Below are positions 1 through 7,996 of a stretch of DNA of 64,000 nucleotides, piece by piece; within the stretch, counting starts at the first letter, position 1, and every line of letters starts with the position of its first letter. The translations under genes were made by a program, and so were the position numbers. A model generated the notes under the pieces. That model was not told where the DNA came from. It made no database searches and worked only from the letters and a program-made list of their open reading frames with translations. The stretch is from Amycolatopsis sp. NBC_01488 (GTDB lineage: Bacteria; Actinomycetota; Actinomycetes; Mycobacteriales; Pseudonocardiaceae): the NCBI RefSeq assembly GCF_036227105.1, contig NZ_CP109434.1, positions 9,435,284 through 9,499,283 on the forward strand. The letters are read 5' to 3'.

Positions 1-1292
1 GGCAGCCGTCCCCGCGCCGGATCGGCCAGCAGCCCGGCCGCGAGGTCCGCCGCGACAGCCTCGGCGACGCGCTGCCCGACGACCAGACCCTCGAGCAAGC
101 TGTTGGACGCCAAGCGGTTCGCGCCGTGCAGCCCGGTCCGCGCGACCTCGCCCGCGGCGTACAGCCCCGGCACCGACGAGCGTCCGTCCACAGTGGTCAC
201 CACACCGCCGCACGAGAAGTGCGCCGCCGGCGTCACCGGGATCGGGTCCACGGCCGGGTCGAGGCCGAGCGCCCCGCACGCCGCGAACACCGTCGGGAAC
301 CGCGCCGCGAACCCCGGGACGCCGGTCGCGTCGAGGAAGACGTGGTCGTCGACGCCGCCCGGCGCGGTCGCCATCCGGCGCGTGATGGCCGCGGCGACGA
401 CGTCGCGGGGAGCCAGGTCGCCGAGCGGGTGCACGCCCGCCATGACCGGCGCGCCGGCGGCGTCGACGAGTGTCGCGCCTTCGCCGCGCACGGCCTCGGT
501 GACCAACGGGCAGCGGCCCCGCGCACCCGGGGTGTACAGGACGGTCGGGTGGAACTGGACGAATTCGACGTCCGCCACCGTGGCCCCGGCCCGCAGCGCG
601 AGCGCGAGGCCGTCGCCGGTAGCCATTTCCGGGTTCGAGGTCGCCTGGTAGAGCTGCCCGAGCCCGCCGCTGGCCAGCAGCACGGCCGGCGCCCGGACCA
701 CGCCGGGCACGCCGTTGCGGTCGAGCACGGTGATGCCCGCGACCCGCCCGCCCGGCGTGCGCAGCGCGTCGACGGCGATGTGGTGCTCCAGCACCGGCAC
801 CCGCGCGTGCCCGGCCTGCGCGACCAGGGCCCGCTCGACTTCGGCGCCGGTGGCGTCCCCACCGGCGTGGATGACGCGGAACGCGCTGTGCCCGCCCTCG
901 CGGGCCCGCGCCAGCAGGCCGTCGCCGGCGCTGTCGAACTTCGCGCCGTCCGCGCGTAGCCGGGCAACGGCCGCCGGGCCGCCGTCGAGGATCGACCGGG
1001 CTGCGGCCTCGTCGACCAGCCCGGCGCCCGCGGTGAAGGTGTCCTCCGCGTGCTTCGCGACCGAGTCGTCGAGGTCGTGCTGGTCTTCCAGGACCACAGC
1101 GACGCCGCCTTGGGCCCAGCGCGTGTTGCCGTCCTCGACCGCCGCCTTGGTGACGACCAGGACGTGCAGCCCGAGGGCCTGCGCACGCAACGCGGCGGTC
1201 AGTCCCGCGACGCCACTGCCGACCACGACGAGGTCCGCGCGAGCTTCCCAGACCGGGGTTTTCGCCTGTGAATCATTAACCGGGGTGGTCAT
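1..1292 (-). CDS. nadB: L-aspartate oxidase (NadB), C-terminus cut by window edge
   Basis: FAD enzyme that oxidises L-aspartate to iminoaspartate, the first step of de novo NAD synthesis. It hands its unstable product to NadA in the cytosol. The reading frame begins at an ATG whose last bases overlap the nadA stop (ATGA), so the two are translationally coupled. Near residues 20-45 it reads DLVVVGSGVAGLTAALRAQ, a clear FAD-binding Rossmann GxGxxG motif, followed by the NadB-like TRWAQGG segment. About 430 codons are present; the family is usually near 540, so roughly the last fifth lies beyond the left edge. nadC is expected next but cannot be seen. Identification is firm from the motif, length and nadA partner. 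Confidence 0.93.
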   Translation of the reverse strand, partial: MTTPVNDSQAKTPVWEARADLVVVGSGVAGLTAALRAQALGLHVLVVTKAAVEDGNTRWAQGGVAVVLEDQHDLDDSVAKHAEDTFTAGAGLVDEAAARSILDGGPAAVARLRADGAKFDSAGDGLLARAREGGHSAFRVIHAGGDATGAEVERALVAQAGHARVPVLEHHIAVDALRTPGGRVAGITVLDRNGVPGVVRAPAVLLASGGLGQLYQATSNPEMATGDGLALALRAGATVADVEFVQFHPTVLYTPGARGRCPLVTEAVRGEGATLVDAAGAPVMAGVHPLGDLAPRDVVAAAITRRMATAPGGVDDHVFLDATGVPGFAARFPTVFAACGALGLDPAVDPIPVTPAAHFSCGGVVTTVDGRSSVPGLYAAGEVARTGLHGANRLASNSLLEGLVVGQRVAEAVAADLAAGLLADPARGRL

Positions 1293-2302
1293 TCGCCGCC
1301 GCCGGGCTGCCCGATCTCGATCATCCGCTGCACCGAGGCCCGCGCCTTCGCGGCCGTTTCGAGGTCGACGTGGACTTCGTCCAGGCCGTCACGCAGGCAT
1401 CGCAGCAGGGCCGCCGGCGTGATCATCTTCATGTACCGGCAGGACGCGCGGTCGTTCACCGCGCGGAAGTCGATGCCCGGCGCGGCCTTGCGGAGCTGGT
1501 GGATCATGCCGATCTCGGTGGCCACCAGCACCGACTTCGCGCGGGTGTCGCGGGCCTCGTGGACCATGTCGCCGGTCGAGAGGATCTTGACCCGCTCCGG
1601 CGCCACCGCGCCCTCGCCCGCCAGGAAGAGCGCCGACGTCGCGCAGCCGCACTCGGGGTGGATGAACAGGTCGGCGTCCGGGTTCTCCGCCGCGCGGGCG
1701 GCCAGCTCGGCACCGTTGATCCCCGCGTGGACGTGGCACTCCCCGGCCCAGATGTGGATGTTCTCCCGGCCGGTCACGCGCTTGACGTGCGCACCGAGGA
1801 ACTGGTCCGGCAGAAAGAGAACCTCCTGGTCAGCGGGGATGGAAGCGACGACGTCGACGGCGTTCGAGGACGTGCAGCAGATGTCCGTTTCGGCCTTCAC
1901 CTCGGCCGTGGTGTTGACGTAGGAGACGACCACCGCACCCGGGTGCTCGGCCTTCCAGGCACGCAGCTCGGCGCCGGTGATGGAGTCGGCGAGCGAGCAG
2001 CCGGCCCGCGCGTCCGGGATCAGGACGGTCTTCTCCGGGGACAGGATCTTCGCGGTCTCGGCCATGAAGTGCACGCCGCAGAAGACGATGGTGGACGCGT
2101 CGCTGCTCGCCGCGATGCGGCTGAGCGCGAGCGAGTCGCCGGTGTGGTCGGCGATGTCCTGGATCTCCGGGACCTGGTAGTTGTGCGCGAGCAGGACCGC
2201 GTCGCGCTGCTTCGCCAGGCGCCGCACCTCCTCCGCCCAGGCCGCGTTCGCCTCGACCCCGCCGAACGGGGTGAGACCTTCCGGAACCAACGTGGTGGTC
2301 AT
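1289..2302 (-). CDS. nadA: Quinolinate synthase A (NadA)
   Basis: Condenses iminoaspartate from NadB with dihydroxyacetone phosphate to quinolinate, using a [4Fe-4S] cluster. The 337-residue length is normal for the family. The three-fold repeated architecture is visible, with candidate cluster cysteines in FCGVHFMAETAK (about residue 75), DICCTSSNAV (about 150) and HPECGCATS (about 230). The HNYQVPEIQD motif near the start is typical substrate-binding sequence. It is the first gene of the nadA-nadB operon and reads away from the Nudix regulator through a palindromic operator, so expression is probably controlled by NAD status. The ATG start is supported by the family N-terminus. Confidence 0.96.
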   Translation of the reverse strand: MTTTLVPEGLTPFGGVEANAAWAEEVRRLAKQRDAVLLAHNYQVPEIQDIADHTGDSLALSRIAASSDASTIVFCGVHFMAETAKILSPEKTVLIPDARAGCSLADSITGAELRAWKAEHPGAVVVSYVNTTAEVKAETDICCTSSNAVDVVASIPADQEVLFLPDQFLGAHVKRVTGRENIHIWAGECHVHAGINGAELAARAAENPDADLFIHPECGCATSALFLAGEGAVAPERVKILSTGDMVHEARDTRAKSVLVATEIGMIHQLRKAAPGIDFRAVNDRASCRYMKMITPAALLRCLRDGLDEVHVDLETAAKARASVQRMIEIGQPGGGE

Positions 2303-2324
2303 CGGGCCCTCCTGGACCTCTCTC

Positions 2325-2351
2325 CGGTTTTCGCCTTACAATCGAAAACCG
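2325..2351. promoter_or_regulatory. Palindromic operator between nadA and nrtR
   Basis: A perfect 9-bp inverted repeat, CGGTTTTCG at 2325-2333 and CGAAAACCG at 2343-2351, is separated by nine bases. It lies in the 48-bp gap between divergent nadA and the Nudix regulator. The spacer contains TACAAT (2337-2342), a good -10 hexamer for the rightward gene. The last base of the right arm is the first base of the regulator's GTG start. Known NrtR regulators bind palindromes in nad promoters, so this is inferred to be the NrtR site controlling both directions. Confidence 0.75.
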
Positions 2352-3046
2352 TGCGAAGTCATCTTAACACCCTGGCCCCCCTGGCCCACGAGGTTTTGGG
2401 AGCGGTCCTTCAAGTGCGCTCGGACACACTGCGGGTGCTGCTGTGGCGCCGCGCGCTCGACCCGCACCTCGGCCGCTGGTCGCTGCCGGGTGGGCGGCTG
2501 CGGCCCGACGAGGACGTCGAGACGTCGGTCCGGCGCCAGCTCAAGGAGAAGGTCGACGTGCGGCAGATCGAGCACGTCGAGCAGCTGGCGGTGTTCAGCG
2601 ACCCGCACCGGGTCCCCGGCCCGCGGGTGGTGGCGACGGCGTTCCTCGCGCTGGTGCCGTCGGACGTCGACCCCGAGGTGCCCGAGGACACCGAATGGCA
2701 CGACGTCGCGAAGCTGCCGCGGACGGCGTTCGACCACGAGGCGATCGTGCTGCGCGCCCGCGACCGGCTGCGGTCGAAGCTCTCCTACACCAACCTCGGG
2801 TTCGCGCTGGCGCCCGACGAGTTCACGATTTCCGCGCTGCGCGGCCTGTATTCGGCGGCGCTGGGCTACCGCGTCTCGGCGACCAACCTGCAGCGCGTGC
2901 TGTCGCGGCGCGGCTTGCTGGTTCCCACTGGTCACACGGCCGCGCCGGGTCGCTCCGGTGGCCGGCCGGCGGCGCTCTTCTCGTTCGCGGGCAAGGGCAT
3001 GCAGATCACCGATCCGTTCGCGGTGTTCAAGCCGCCGAACCGGTGA
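2351..3046 (+). CDS. nrtR: Nudix-related transcriptional regulator of NAD synthesis (NrtR-like)
   Basis: Predicted repressor of nadAB. Residues about 15-150 form a Nudix fold with GGRLRPDEDVETSV followed by RRQLKEK. The hydrolase signature REUXEE has become RQLKEK, so key catalytic glutamates are gone. That is the pattern of NrtR proteins, which sense ADP-ribose-type ligands rather than hydrolyse them. The C-terminal 80 residues resemble the NrtR winged helix (YTNLGFALAP, then FTISALRGLYSAALGY and a basic RVLSRRGLL stretch). The GTG start at 2351 has no Shine-Dalgarno, and a TACAAT box ends nine bases upstream, so the mRNA may be leaderless. Divergent placement next to nadA supports the role. 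A plain Nudix hydrolase is the less likely alternative. Confidence 0.82.
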   Translation: MRSHLNTLAPLAHEVLGAVLQVRSDTLRVLLWRRALDPHLGRWSLPGGRLRPDEDVETSVRRQLKEKVDVRQIEHVEQLAVFSDPHRVPGPRVVATAFLALVPSDVDPEVPEDTEWHDVAKLPRTAFDHEAIVLRARDRLRSKLSYTNLGFALAPDEFTISALRGLYSAALGYRVSATNLQRVLSRRGLLVPTGHTAAPGRSGGRPAALFSFAGKGMQITDPFAVFKPPNR

Positions 3047-3086
3047 CCATCCTGCGGCGAAGGCGTTCTCCCCTTACGGTTGACGC

Positions 3087-3803
3087 GTGACCGAGCCGGA
3101 ATCGGATAGTGACGCGACGACGACCTTGCTGCCGTTGTTCCCGTTGCAGACGGTTCTGCTCCCCGGGACCAAGCTGCCGCTGCACATCTTCGAACCGCGC
3201 TACCGGCAGCTGACGGCGGATCTCGTCAGCGGCACGGTGCCGGGGCGCGAGTTCGGCGTGGTGGCCCTGCGGTCGTCGCTGACCCGCGAGGTGCGTGGTC
3301 TGGACCAGCTGTACGAGATCGGCTGCAGCACGGTGCTGCGCGAGGCGAAGCGCCTGCCGGACGGCCGGTTCGACGTCGTGACGCAGGCCCAGCGCCGCTT
3401 CCGCCTGACCGACCTCGACTGCGTTTCGGCGCCCTACCTGATCGCGTCGGTCGAGTGGGTCGACGACGACCCGGTGTCGCCGTCCGGTGACATGGCCGAG
3501 CGCCTGGCGGTGGTCGCCCGCACGGCCCACCGCCGCTACTGCGAAACGGCGTGGCGCAGCGACGACTGGAACACCCCCGACGCCGACACCGACCTCGCCG
3601 AGCTGGCCTACCAGCTGGCCGCGGACTGCCTGCTGCCCCTGGACGACCGCCAGCGGCTGCTGGAGGAACGCCACCCCCTGCGCAGGCTGCGCATCGCGTG
3701 CCGCCTGCTAACGCGCGAGGCCGGGTTCCTCGACACGTTGGGCGCGGTGCCGCTCCCGCCGGGCGAGCTCACCGACCTCGGCAAGCCGGCCAGCCTGAAC
3801 TGA
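3087..3803 (+). CDS. LON substrate-binding domain protein
   Basis: A 238-residue stand-alone LON N-terminal (PUA-like) domain without the AAA+ or protease parts of Lon. The signature LPLFPLQTVLLPGTKLPLHI with FEPRYRQL at residues 16-43 is characteristic. GREFGVVALR and the RRFRLTDL segment follow as in the family. Such proteins are probable peptide- or protein-binding modules of unknown partner. The gene starts at GTG 3087, 40 bp after nrtR, and could be co-transcribed with it. It is convergent with the M48 protease, with one base between the stops. The fold assignment is strong; no biochemical function can be read from sequence. Confidence 0.85.
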   Translation: MTEPESDSDATTTLLPLFPLQTVLLPGTKLPLHIFEPRYRQLTADLVSGTVPGREFGVVALRSSLTREVRGLDQLYEIGCSTVLREAKRLPDGRFDVVTQAQRRFRLTDLDCVSAPYLIASVEWVDDDPVSPSGDMAERLAVVARTAHRRYCETAWRSDDWNTPDADTDLAELAYQLAADCLLPLDDRQRLLEERHPLRRLRIACRLLTREAGFLDTLGAVPLPPGELTDLGKPASLN

Positions 3804-3804
3804 G

Positions 3805-4839
3805 TCAGTCCTCGCTGCCGTTGCCGTTGCCGAACTTGCTCCAGACCTTGCCCGCCGTGCTGGAAACCGCCTCGCCGACGTCGCTGAACACCTTCGTCAG
3901 CGGATCCGTCGACGCGCTCCACGAGTCCTTGTACGACTTCGCCGCCGACTTCAGGTCGTCCTTCCAGTCGGACGTCGGCGCGTCGTCTTCGCGGCGCGGG
4001 TAGTCGCCCGCCAGGATCGCGCGGTACTCCTCCGACGCCGCCCACTTCTGCAGCTGCGCCGCGCGCACGACCGCGAACGGGTGCGTCTCCGTCTCGACGA
4101 AGCGCAGCTTGAGGAAGCTGTCGCGGATGTCGTCGACGGACTCGTACTCGCTCGCCTGCTGCAGGAACGACGGGATGTCGATGCGCGCCGGGTCGACGCC
4201 GCCCGCGACCTGGATCTGCGCGCGCAGCGCCGCCGTCGGGTCCTGGCCGCACAGCAGCCCGGCGCGGTCGCACGACAGCTCGGCCTTGCGGTACCACTCG
4301 CGCAGCGCCGCGATGATCGCCCGGATGCCGAGCGCGCTGACCGGCGTCCACGACAGCGACATCTGCAGCCCGATCAGGCGCACCATGATCGTGCGGTAGA
4401 CGGTGTGCCCGGACAGCACGTGCCCCATCTCGTGCCCGAGCGCGAACCGCAGCGACTCGTGGCTCATCAGGTCGACGAGCCCGGTGCTGACCCGGATGAA
4501 CGGCTCGTCCATCCCGACGGCCGACGCCTGGATGCGCGGGTCCTGGTGGACGAACACGTTCGGCACGGCGGGCAGGTCGAGCGTCTCGGCGCACTCGTGG
4601 CGCAGCCGGTCGATCTCCGGGTACTGCTTCGGCCCGACGCGGATCGACGACGCGAGCGCCATCAGCCGCTCGCCGCGCTCGTTGTAGAACCCCGAGACGG
4701 CCTTGACGACCTGCGCGAACCCGGGCACCGCACGCAGCGTCGCGAGCGCGCCGCGGTCCACCGGGTGCTCGTAGGCACGCGGGCTGATCCCCGGGAAACG
4801 GACGGCATTGTGCCGCGAAACCTCGATGTCTTCGGTCAC
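3805..4839 (-). CDS. M48-family zinc metalloprotease
   Basis: A 344-residue peptidase_M48 protein. HEMGH at about residues 136-140 gives two zinc-binding histidines and the catalytic glutamate. KAELSCDRAG at about 186-194 holds the third zinc ligand (ExxxD). There is no signal peptide and only one moderately hydrophobic segment after the HEXXH, so it is probably cytosolic or peripheral, unlike HtpX, which has clear membrane anchors. The C-terminus is charged and ends in a Gly/Asn tail. The GTG start at 4839 precedes TEDIEVSRHNAVRF. Substrates are unknown; family members are linked to turnover of damaged or envelope proteins. It is transcribed alone towards the LON-domain gene. Confidence 0.88.
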   Translation of the reverse strand: MTEDIEVSRHNAVRFPGISPRAYEHPVDRGALATLRAVPGFAQVVKAVSGFYNERGERLMALASSIRVGPKQYPEIDRLRHECAETLDLPAVPNVFVHQDPRIQASAVGMDEPFIRVSTGLVDLMSHESLRFALGHEMGHVLSGHTVYRTIMVRLIGLQMSLSWTPVSALGIRAIIAALREWYRKAELSCDRAGLLCGQDPTAALRAQIQVAGGVDPARIDIPSFLQQASEYESVDDIRDSFLKLRFVETETHPFAVVRAAQLQKWAASEEYRAILAGDYPRREDDAPTSDWKDDLKSAAKSYKDSWSASTDPLTKVFSDVGEAVSSTAGKVWSKFGNGNGSED

Positions 4840-4912
4840 TGATCCCCCTGTGGTCGAGGCGCCAGCCTAGGGGATGTGCTCAACCAGCGACAGTGCTCAA
4901 CCAGGGACAGGC

Positions 4913-5509
4913 TCAGCCGAGGCGGCGGCCCAGGTCGTCTCGGCCGTTCCAGGTGGCGAGCAGGCTGTAGGCGACCGTCACGCCGAAGGGGCCGGTGAGC
5001 AGGATCCACCCCGATTCCAGGCGCGGCGCCAGTTCGATCACCGAGCCGAGCGCGGGCGCGCTGCCGATGGCGTAGTGGCTGTTCGCCCAGCCGACGCCGA
5101 GCAGCATGGCCAGCGTGCTCGCGAGGGCGACGCCGAGCACCGCGGCGAGGAACACGACCGGCCCGCGGCGCTCGCGCAGCAGCCAGACGGCGACGCCGAC
5201 CACGATCCCCAGGCCGAGCGTCATGAGCCCGAAGACGGCGAGGTCGTCGAAGCGGTGCCAGCTCTCCAGTTCGAGGGGGCCCTGGGTGCCGTCGGAGGCG
5301 ATGATCCGGACACGCTCTGGCGGCGCGAGGCGGGACCACGCGAAGGCGAGCGGAAAGCTCAGCAGGCTGAGGACGCCGAGCACGCTCACGGCGGGCAGCA
5401 GGTCGGCCTTGACGACCACCCGGGGCCGCCGCTCCCGGAACAGCACGGGCACGGACCACGGACCGGCCACGGCCGACGGCCGGTGCGCGGGCCCCGACGA
5501 CTCACTCAC
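4913..5509 (-). CDS. DUF2567-type four-helix membrane protein
   Basis: A 198-residue integral membrane protein. Hydrophobic stretches lie near residues 36-58, 85-110, 115-140 and 160-180, with a basic cytosolic segment (FRERRPRVVVKADLL) before the first. It resembles the actinobacterial DUF2567 proteins found downstream of bioB and bsaP, and position and orientation fit that here. GTG 5509 is chosen because AGGGAG lies seven bases upstream and the protein then begins VSESSGPAHR. The longer frame upstream would read through the 21-bp repeat array. Function is unknown; the linkage to biotin genes may only be conserved neighbourhood. Confidence 0.72.
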   Translation of the reverse strand: MSESSGPAHRPSAVAGPWSVPVLFRERRPRVVVKADLLPAVSVLGVLSLLSFPLAFAWSRLAPPERVRIIASDGTQGPLELESWHRFDDLAVFGLMTLGLGIVVGVAVWLLRERRGPVVFLAAVLGVALASTLAMLLGVGWANSHYAIGSAPALGSVIELAPRLESGWILLTGPFGVTVAYSLLATWNGRDDLGRRLG

Positions 5510-5559
5510 CCGGACTCCCTCCTGCTGCGTGCGACTGAGGGTAACCGGTCGGTGCGACG

Positions 5560-5706
5560 CGGGCGCGAGTCCCAGCCCCAAACACGCGAGTCCCGGCCCC
5601 AAACACGCGGGTTCCGGTCCCGATCTCGCGAGTTCCGGGCCCGAACACGCGAGTTCCGGGCCCGAACACGCGAGGCTCGATCCCGATCACGCGAGGCTCG
5701 CCGCCG
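5560..5706. repeat. 21-bp minisatellite array A (seven units)
   Basis: Seven head-to-tail units of exactly 21 bp start at 5560, 5581, 5602, 5623, 5644, 5665 and 5686. The working consensus is AACACGCGAGTTCCGGCCCCG, given here in two parts: core ACACGCGAGT, tail TCCGGCCCCG. Units differ at a few positions, mostly in the tail. The array ends on the base before the bsaP stop codon. The same core and period recur at 63,578-63,943. The 21-bp length keeps all frames open, so spurious ORFs of seven-residue repeats appear on both strands. Confidence 0.88.
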
Positions 5707-5913
5707 TCAGCCGCTCGCGGTGTCGCCGTGCCGGCTGCACTTCGCCGTCCAGCCGAGCGGGCTCACCTGGACCACCAGCCGCCGCGCGCAGAACGTGCAG
5801 TAGCGCGGCGGCTCGAGCGCCGTCCTCGGGTTGTGGCACGCCGGGTGATCCGCCCCACCCGGCGACTCCTGTCCACAGTGGACACAAAAGGCCGGAGCGT
5901 CAGAGGCTGTCAC
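5707..5913 (-). CDS. bsaP: Biotin synthase auxiliary protein BsaP-like
   Basis: A 68-residue cysteine-rich protein with FCVHCGQ (residues 9-15), PACHN (about 25), YCTFCARR (about 38-45) and KCSRHGD near the end: six cysteines in pairs plus conserved histidines. This matches the small iron-sulfur auxiliary protein that mycobacterial-type BioB needs to turn dethiobiotin into biotin (established for mycobacteria). The GTG start lies inside the bioB 3' end, overlapping it by 14 bases, so it should be translationally coupled. The stop codon touches the 21-bp repeat array. Annotation pipelines often call this a hypothetical zinc ribbon. Confidence 0.82.
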   Translation of the reverse strand: MTASDAPAFCVHCGQESPGGADHPACHNPRTALEPPRYCTFCARRLVVQVSPLGWTAKCSRHGDTASG

Positions 5914-6913
5914 TGAGGGCCTTGATCGGCATCTTGAGCTCGTCCAGCATCTCCAGGTCCGCCGACGCCGGGCGCCCCAGGTTCGTCAGGTAGTTGCCGA
6001 CGATGATCGCGTTGATGCCGCCGAGCATGCCCTGCTCCGCGCCGAGGTCGCCGAGCGTCAGCTCGCGGCCGCCCGCGAAGCGCAGCATCGTGCGCGGCAT
6101 CGCGAGCCGGAACGCGGCCACCGTCCGCAGGGCAGCGCGGCCTTCGACGATCTCGTAGTGCTCGTACGGCGTCCCGGGCTGCGGGATGAGGAAGTTCATC
6201 GGCACCTCGTGCGGGCTCAGCTCGGCCAGCTGCACCGCGAACTCCGCGCGCTGCTCGACCGTCTCCCCCATGCCGATGATGCCGCCGCAGCAGACCTCCA
6301 TGCCGGCCTCGGCGACCATCCGCAGCGTGTCCCAGCGCTCTTCCCACGTGTGCGTCGTGACGACCGACGGGAAGTGCGAGCGCGCTGTCTCGAGATTGTG
6401 GTTGTAGCGGTGCACGCCCATCTCGACGAGTTCGTCGACCTGCTCCTGCGTCAGCATGCCGAGCGAGCAGGCGATCTGGATGTCGTTGCCGTCCTCCCGG
6501 ATGGCCTTCACGCCCTCGCGGACCTGCGAGAGCAGCCGCTGGTCCGGACCGCGGACGGCGGCGACGATGCAGAACTCCGTCGCGCCGGTCTCGGCGGTCT
6601 GCCGCGCGGCCTTGACCAGGTTCGGGATGTCGAGCCACGCCGAGCGCACCGGCGTCGGGAAGCGGCCGGACTGGGAGCAGAAGTGGCAGTCTTCCGGGCA
6701 GCCGCCGGTCTTGAGGCTGATGATGCCCTCGACCTCGACCTCGGGCCCGCACCAGCGCATCCGGACGTCGTGCGCGAGGGCGAGCAGGTCGGGCAGCCGG
6801 TCGTCGGGCAGCCGCAGGACCTCGAGGACTTCGGCTTCGCCCAGGCCGACGCCGTTTTCGAGGACGTGCTCGCGCGCGTAGGCGAGGACATCGGTGTCCG
6901 GGACTGCGGTCAC
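5900..6913 (-). CDS. bioB: Biotin synthase (BioB)
   Basis: Radical SAM enzyme inserting sulfur into dethiobiotin in the last step of biotin synthesis. The 337-residue protein has the radical-SAM cysteines in GCPEDCHFCSQSGRF (about residues 68-82). The auxiliary cluster is supported by FCIVAAVRG and CCGGIIGMGE, and a late arginine region follows. GTG 6913 is preferred because AAGGAG stands six bases upstream; an ATG further upstream (6955) would add a low-complexity MHDEGRFHHHQGD leader. It lies 72 bp after bioD and overlaps bsaP, so bioD-bioB-bsaP looks like one operon. Confidence 0.96.
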   Translation of the reverse strand: MTAVPDTDVLAYAREHVLENGVGLGEAEVLEVLRLPDDRLPDLLALAHDVRMRWCGPEVEVEGIISLKTGGCPEDCHFCSQSGRFPTPVRSAWLDIPNLVKAARQTAETGATEFCIVAAVRGPDQRLLSQVREGVKAIREDGNDIQIACSLGMLTQEQVDELVEMGVHRYNHNLETARSHFPSVVTTHTWEERWDTLRMVAEAGMEVCCGGIIGMGETVEQRAEFAVQLAELSPHEVPMNFLIPQPGTPYEHYEIVEGRAALRTVAAFRLAMPRTMLRFAGGRELTLGDLGAEQGMLGGINAIIVGNYLTNLGRPASADLEMLDELKMPIKALSDSL

Positions 6914-6985
6914 GGCGTCTCCTTGGTGGTGGTGGAAGCGTCCCTCATCGTGCACGAAGGCACCCCGGGACGACAGCGACGCAGG

Positions 6986-7711
6986 TCACTTCCCGGCGGA
7001 AGCGCAGCCCGCGAAGAGCTCGGGGTCGAACTCGCCGCCGAACCACGGCGAGAGCCCGGCCCGCGCGGCCGACAGGAACTCTTCGGGCGACGCCTCGCCG
7101 AGCCCGGCCGGCAGCGCGCCGAGCAGCGGCGCCCCGGCCGCGACCGGCAGGTCTTCGATGTTCGACAGCGCCGCGAGGTCCGGTTCGGCGGGCCACGAGC
7201 CGATGATGACGCCGGCGACGGTCAGGCCGCGCTTGGTGGCGACCTCGGCGGTGAGGGCGGTGGCGTTGAGCGTCCCGAGCCCGGCCTCGGCGACGATGAG
7301 CACGAGCGAGCCGAGCGACCAGGCGACGTCGGCGAGGCTGGAGCCGGTCTTGTCGAAGCGCACCAGCAAGCCGCCGGCGCCCTCGACGAGGGTGAGATCG
7401 TGCTCGGTGTCGAGGTCCGAGGCGGCCCGCGCGATCTCCCCGGGATCCAGCGCGGGAAGGCCACTGCGCCGCGCGGCGGCTTCGGGCGAGAGGGGGTCGG
7501 GGTAGCGCCGCAGCTCGCGGGTGGTGACGTCGCGACCCGCCAGGCGCCGGACGTCGGCGAGGTCCCCGGGCTCATCGGGCCCCACCCCGGTCTGCGCGGG
7601 TTTCAGGACGGCAACGCGCTGCCCGGCAGCCACCGCCAGAGCGGCGATGGCCGCCGTGGTGATCGTCTTGCCGACCCCGGTCCCGGTCCCCGTCATCACC
7701 AGCATGGTCAC
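6986..7711 (-). CDS. bioD: Dethiobiotin synthetase (BioD)
   Basis: ATP-dependent closure of the ureido ring from diaminopelargonate and CO2/bicarbonate. The 241-residue protein carries the P-loop GTGTGVGKT (about residues 7-15), the KPAQTG substrate lysine motif (about 37-42) and VEGAGGLLV (about 114-122), all diagnostic. The start is GTG 7711; an ATG two codons in (7705) is possible. It is read just before bioB. BioD consumes bicarbonate-derived CO2, which makes its placement directly downstream of two bicarbonate-transport/carbonic anhydrase fusions noteworthy. Confidence 0.95.
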   Translation of the reverse strand: MTMLVMTGTGTGVGKTITTAAIAALAVAAGQRVAVLKPAQTGVGPDEPGDLADVRRLAGRDVTTRELRRYPDPLSPEAAARRSGLPALDPGEIARAASDLDTEHDLTLVEGAGGLLVRFDKTGSSLADVAWSLGSLVLIVAEAGLGTLNATALTAEVATKRGLTVAGVIIGSWPAEPDLAALSNIEDLPVAAGAPLLGALPAGLGEASPEEFLSAARAGLSPWFGGEFDPELFAGCASAGK

Positions 7712-7996
7712 GGACCATCAACTTAGTGACTGCGGTGAAGGGGGCGCACCGCGGGCACCGGATGACTGGGGGTAGCTGGGGAAGGTTCCCTGGTCGACGG
7801 CGGGTTCCGGGCCGCGGGTGGTGGACCGCGCCCGGAGTGCGGGCCCGGGCGACGAATCTCCGACCGGGCCGCGCGTGGACGGGTGCAGGCCCCGCCGGCA
7901 GCGCACGCGCCAAGCCAAGCCGCACTCGCGCTGCGCCAGCCGACGCTGGCCGCGCCGAGCCGGGCCGCGCCCGAACCGAGCCCGGCCACCCCACCC

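Noticed and set aside
233..1186. Minus-strand frame of 317 codons inside nadB
   Set aside because: Out of frame with the clear NadB reading frame that starts at 1292 and carries the FAD motif.
5560..5706. CRISPR-like array
   Set aside because: Units are contiguous 21-mers with no spacers, and no cas genes are in the window.
7712..7996. Possible small genes between bioD and the first SulP-CA gene
   Set aside because: Frames are Arg/Pro/Ala low complexity with no ribosome site; the 285-bp gap shows only GC-rich imperfect repeats such as GCCGCGCC.
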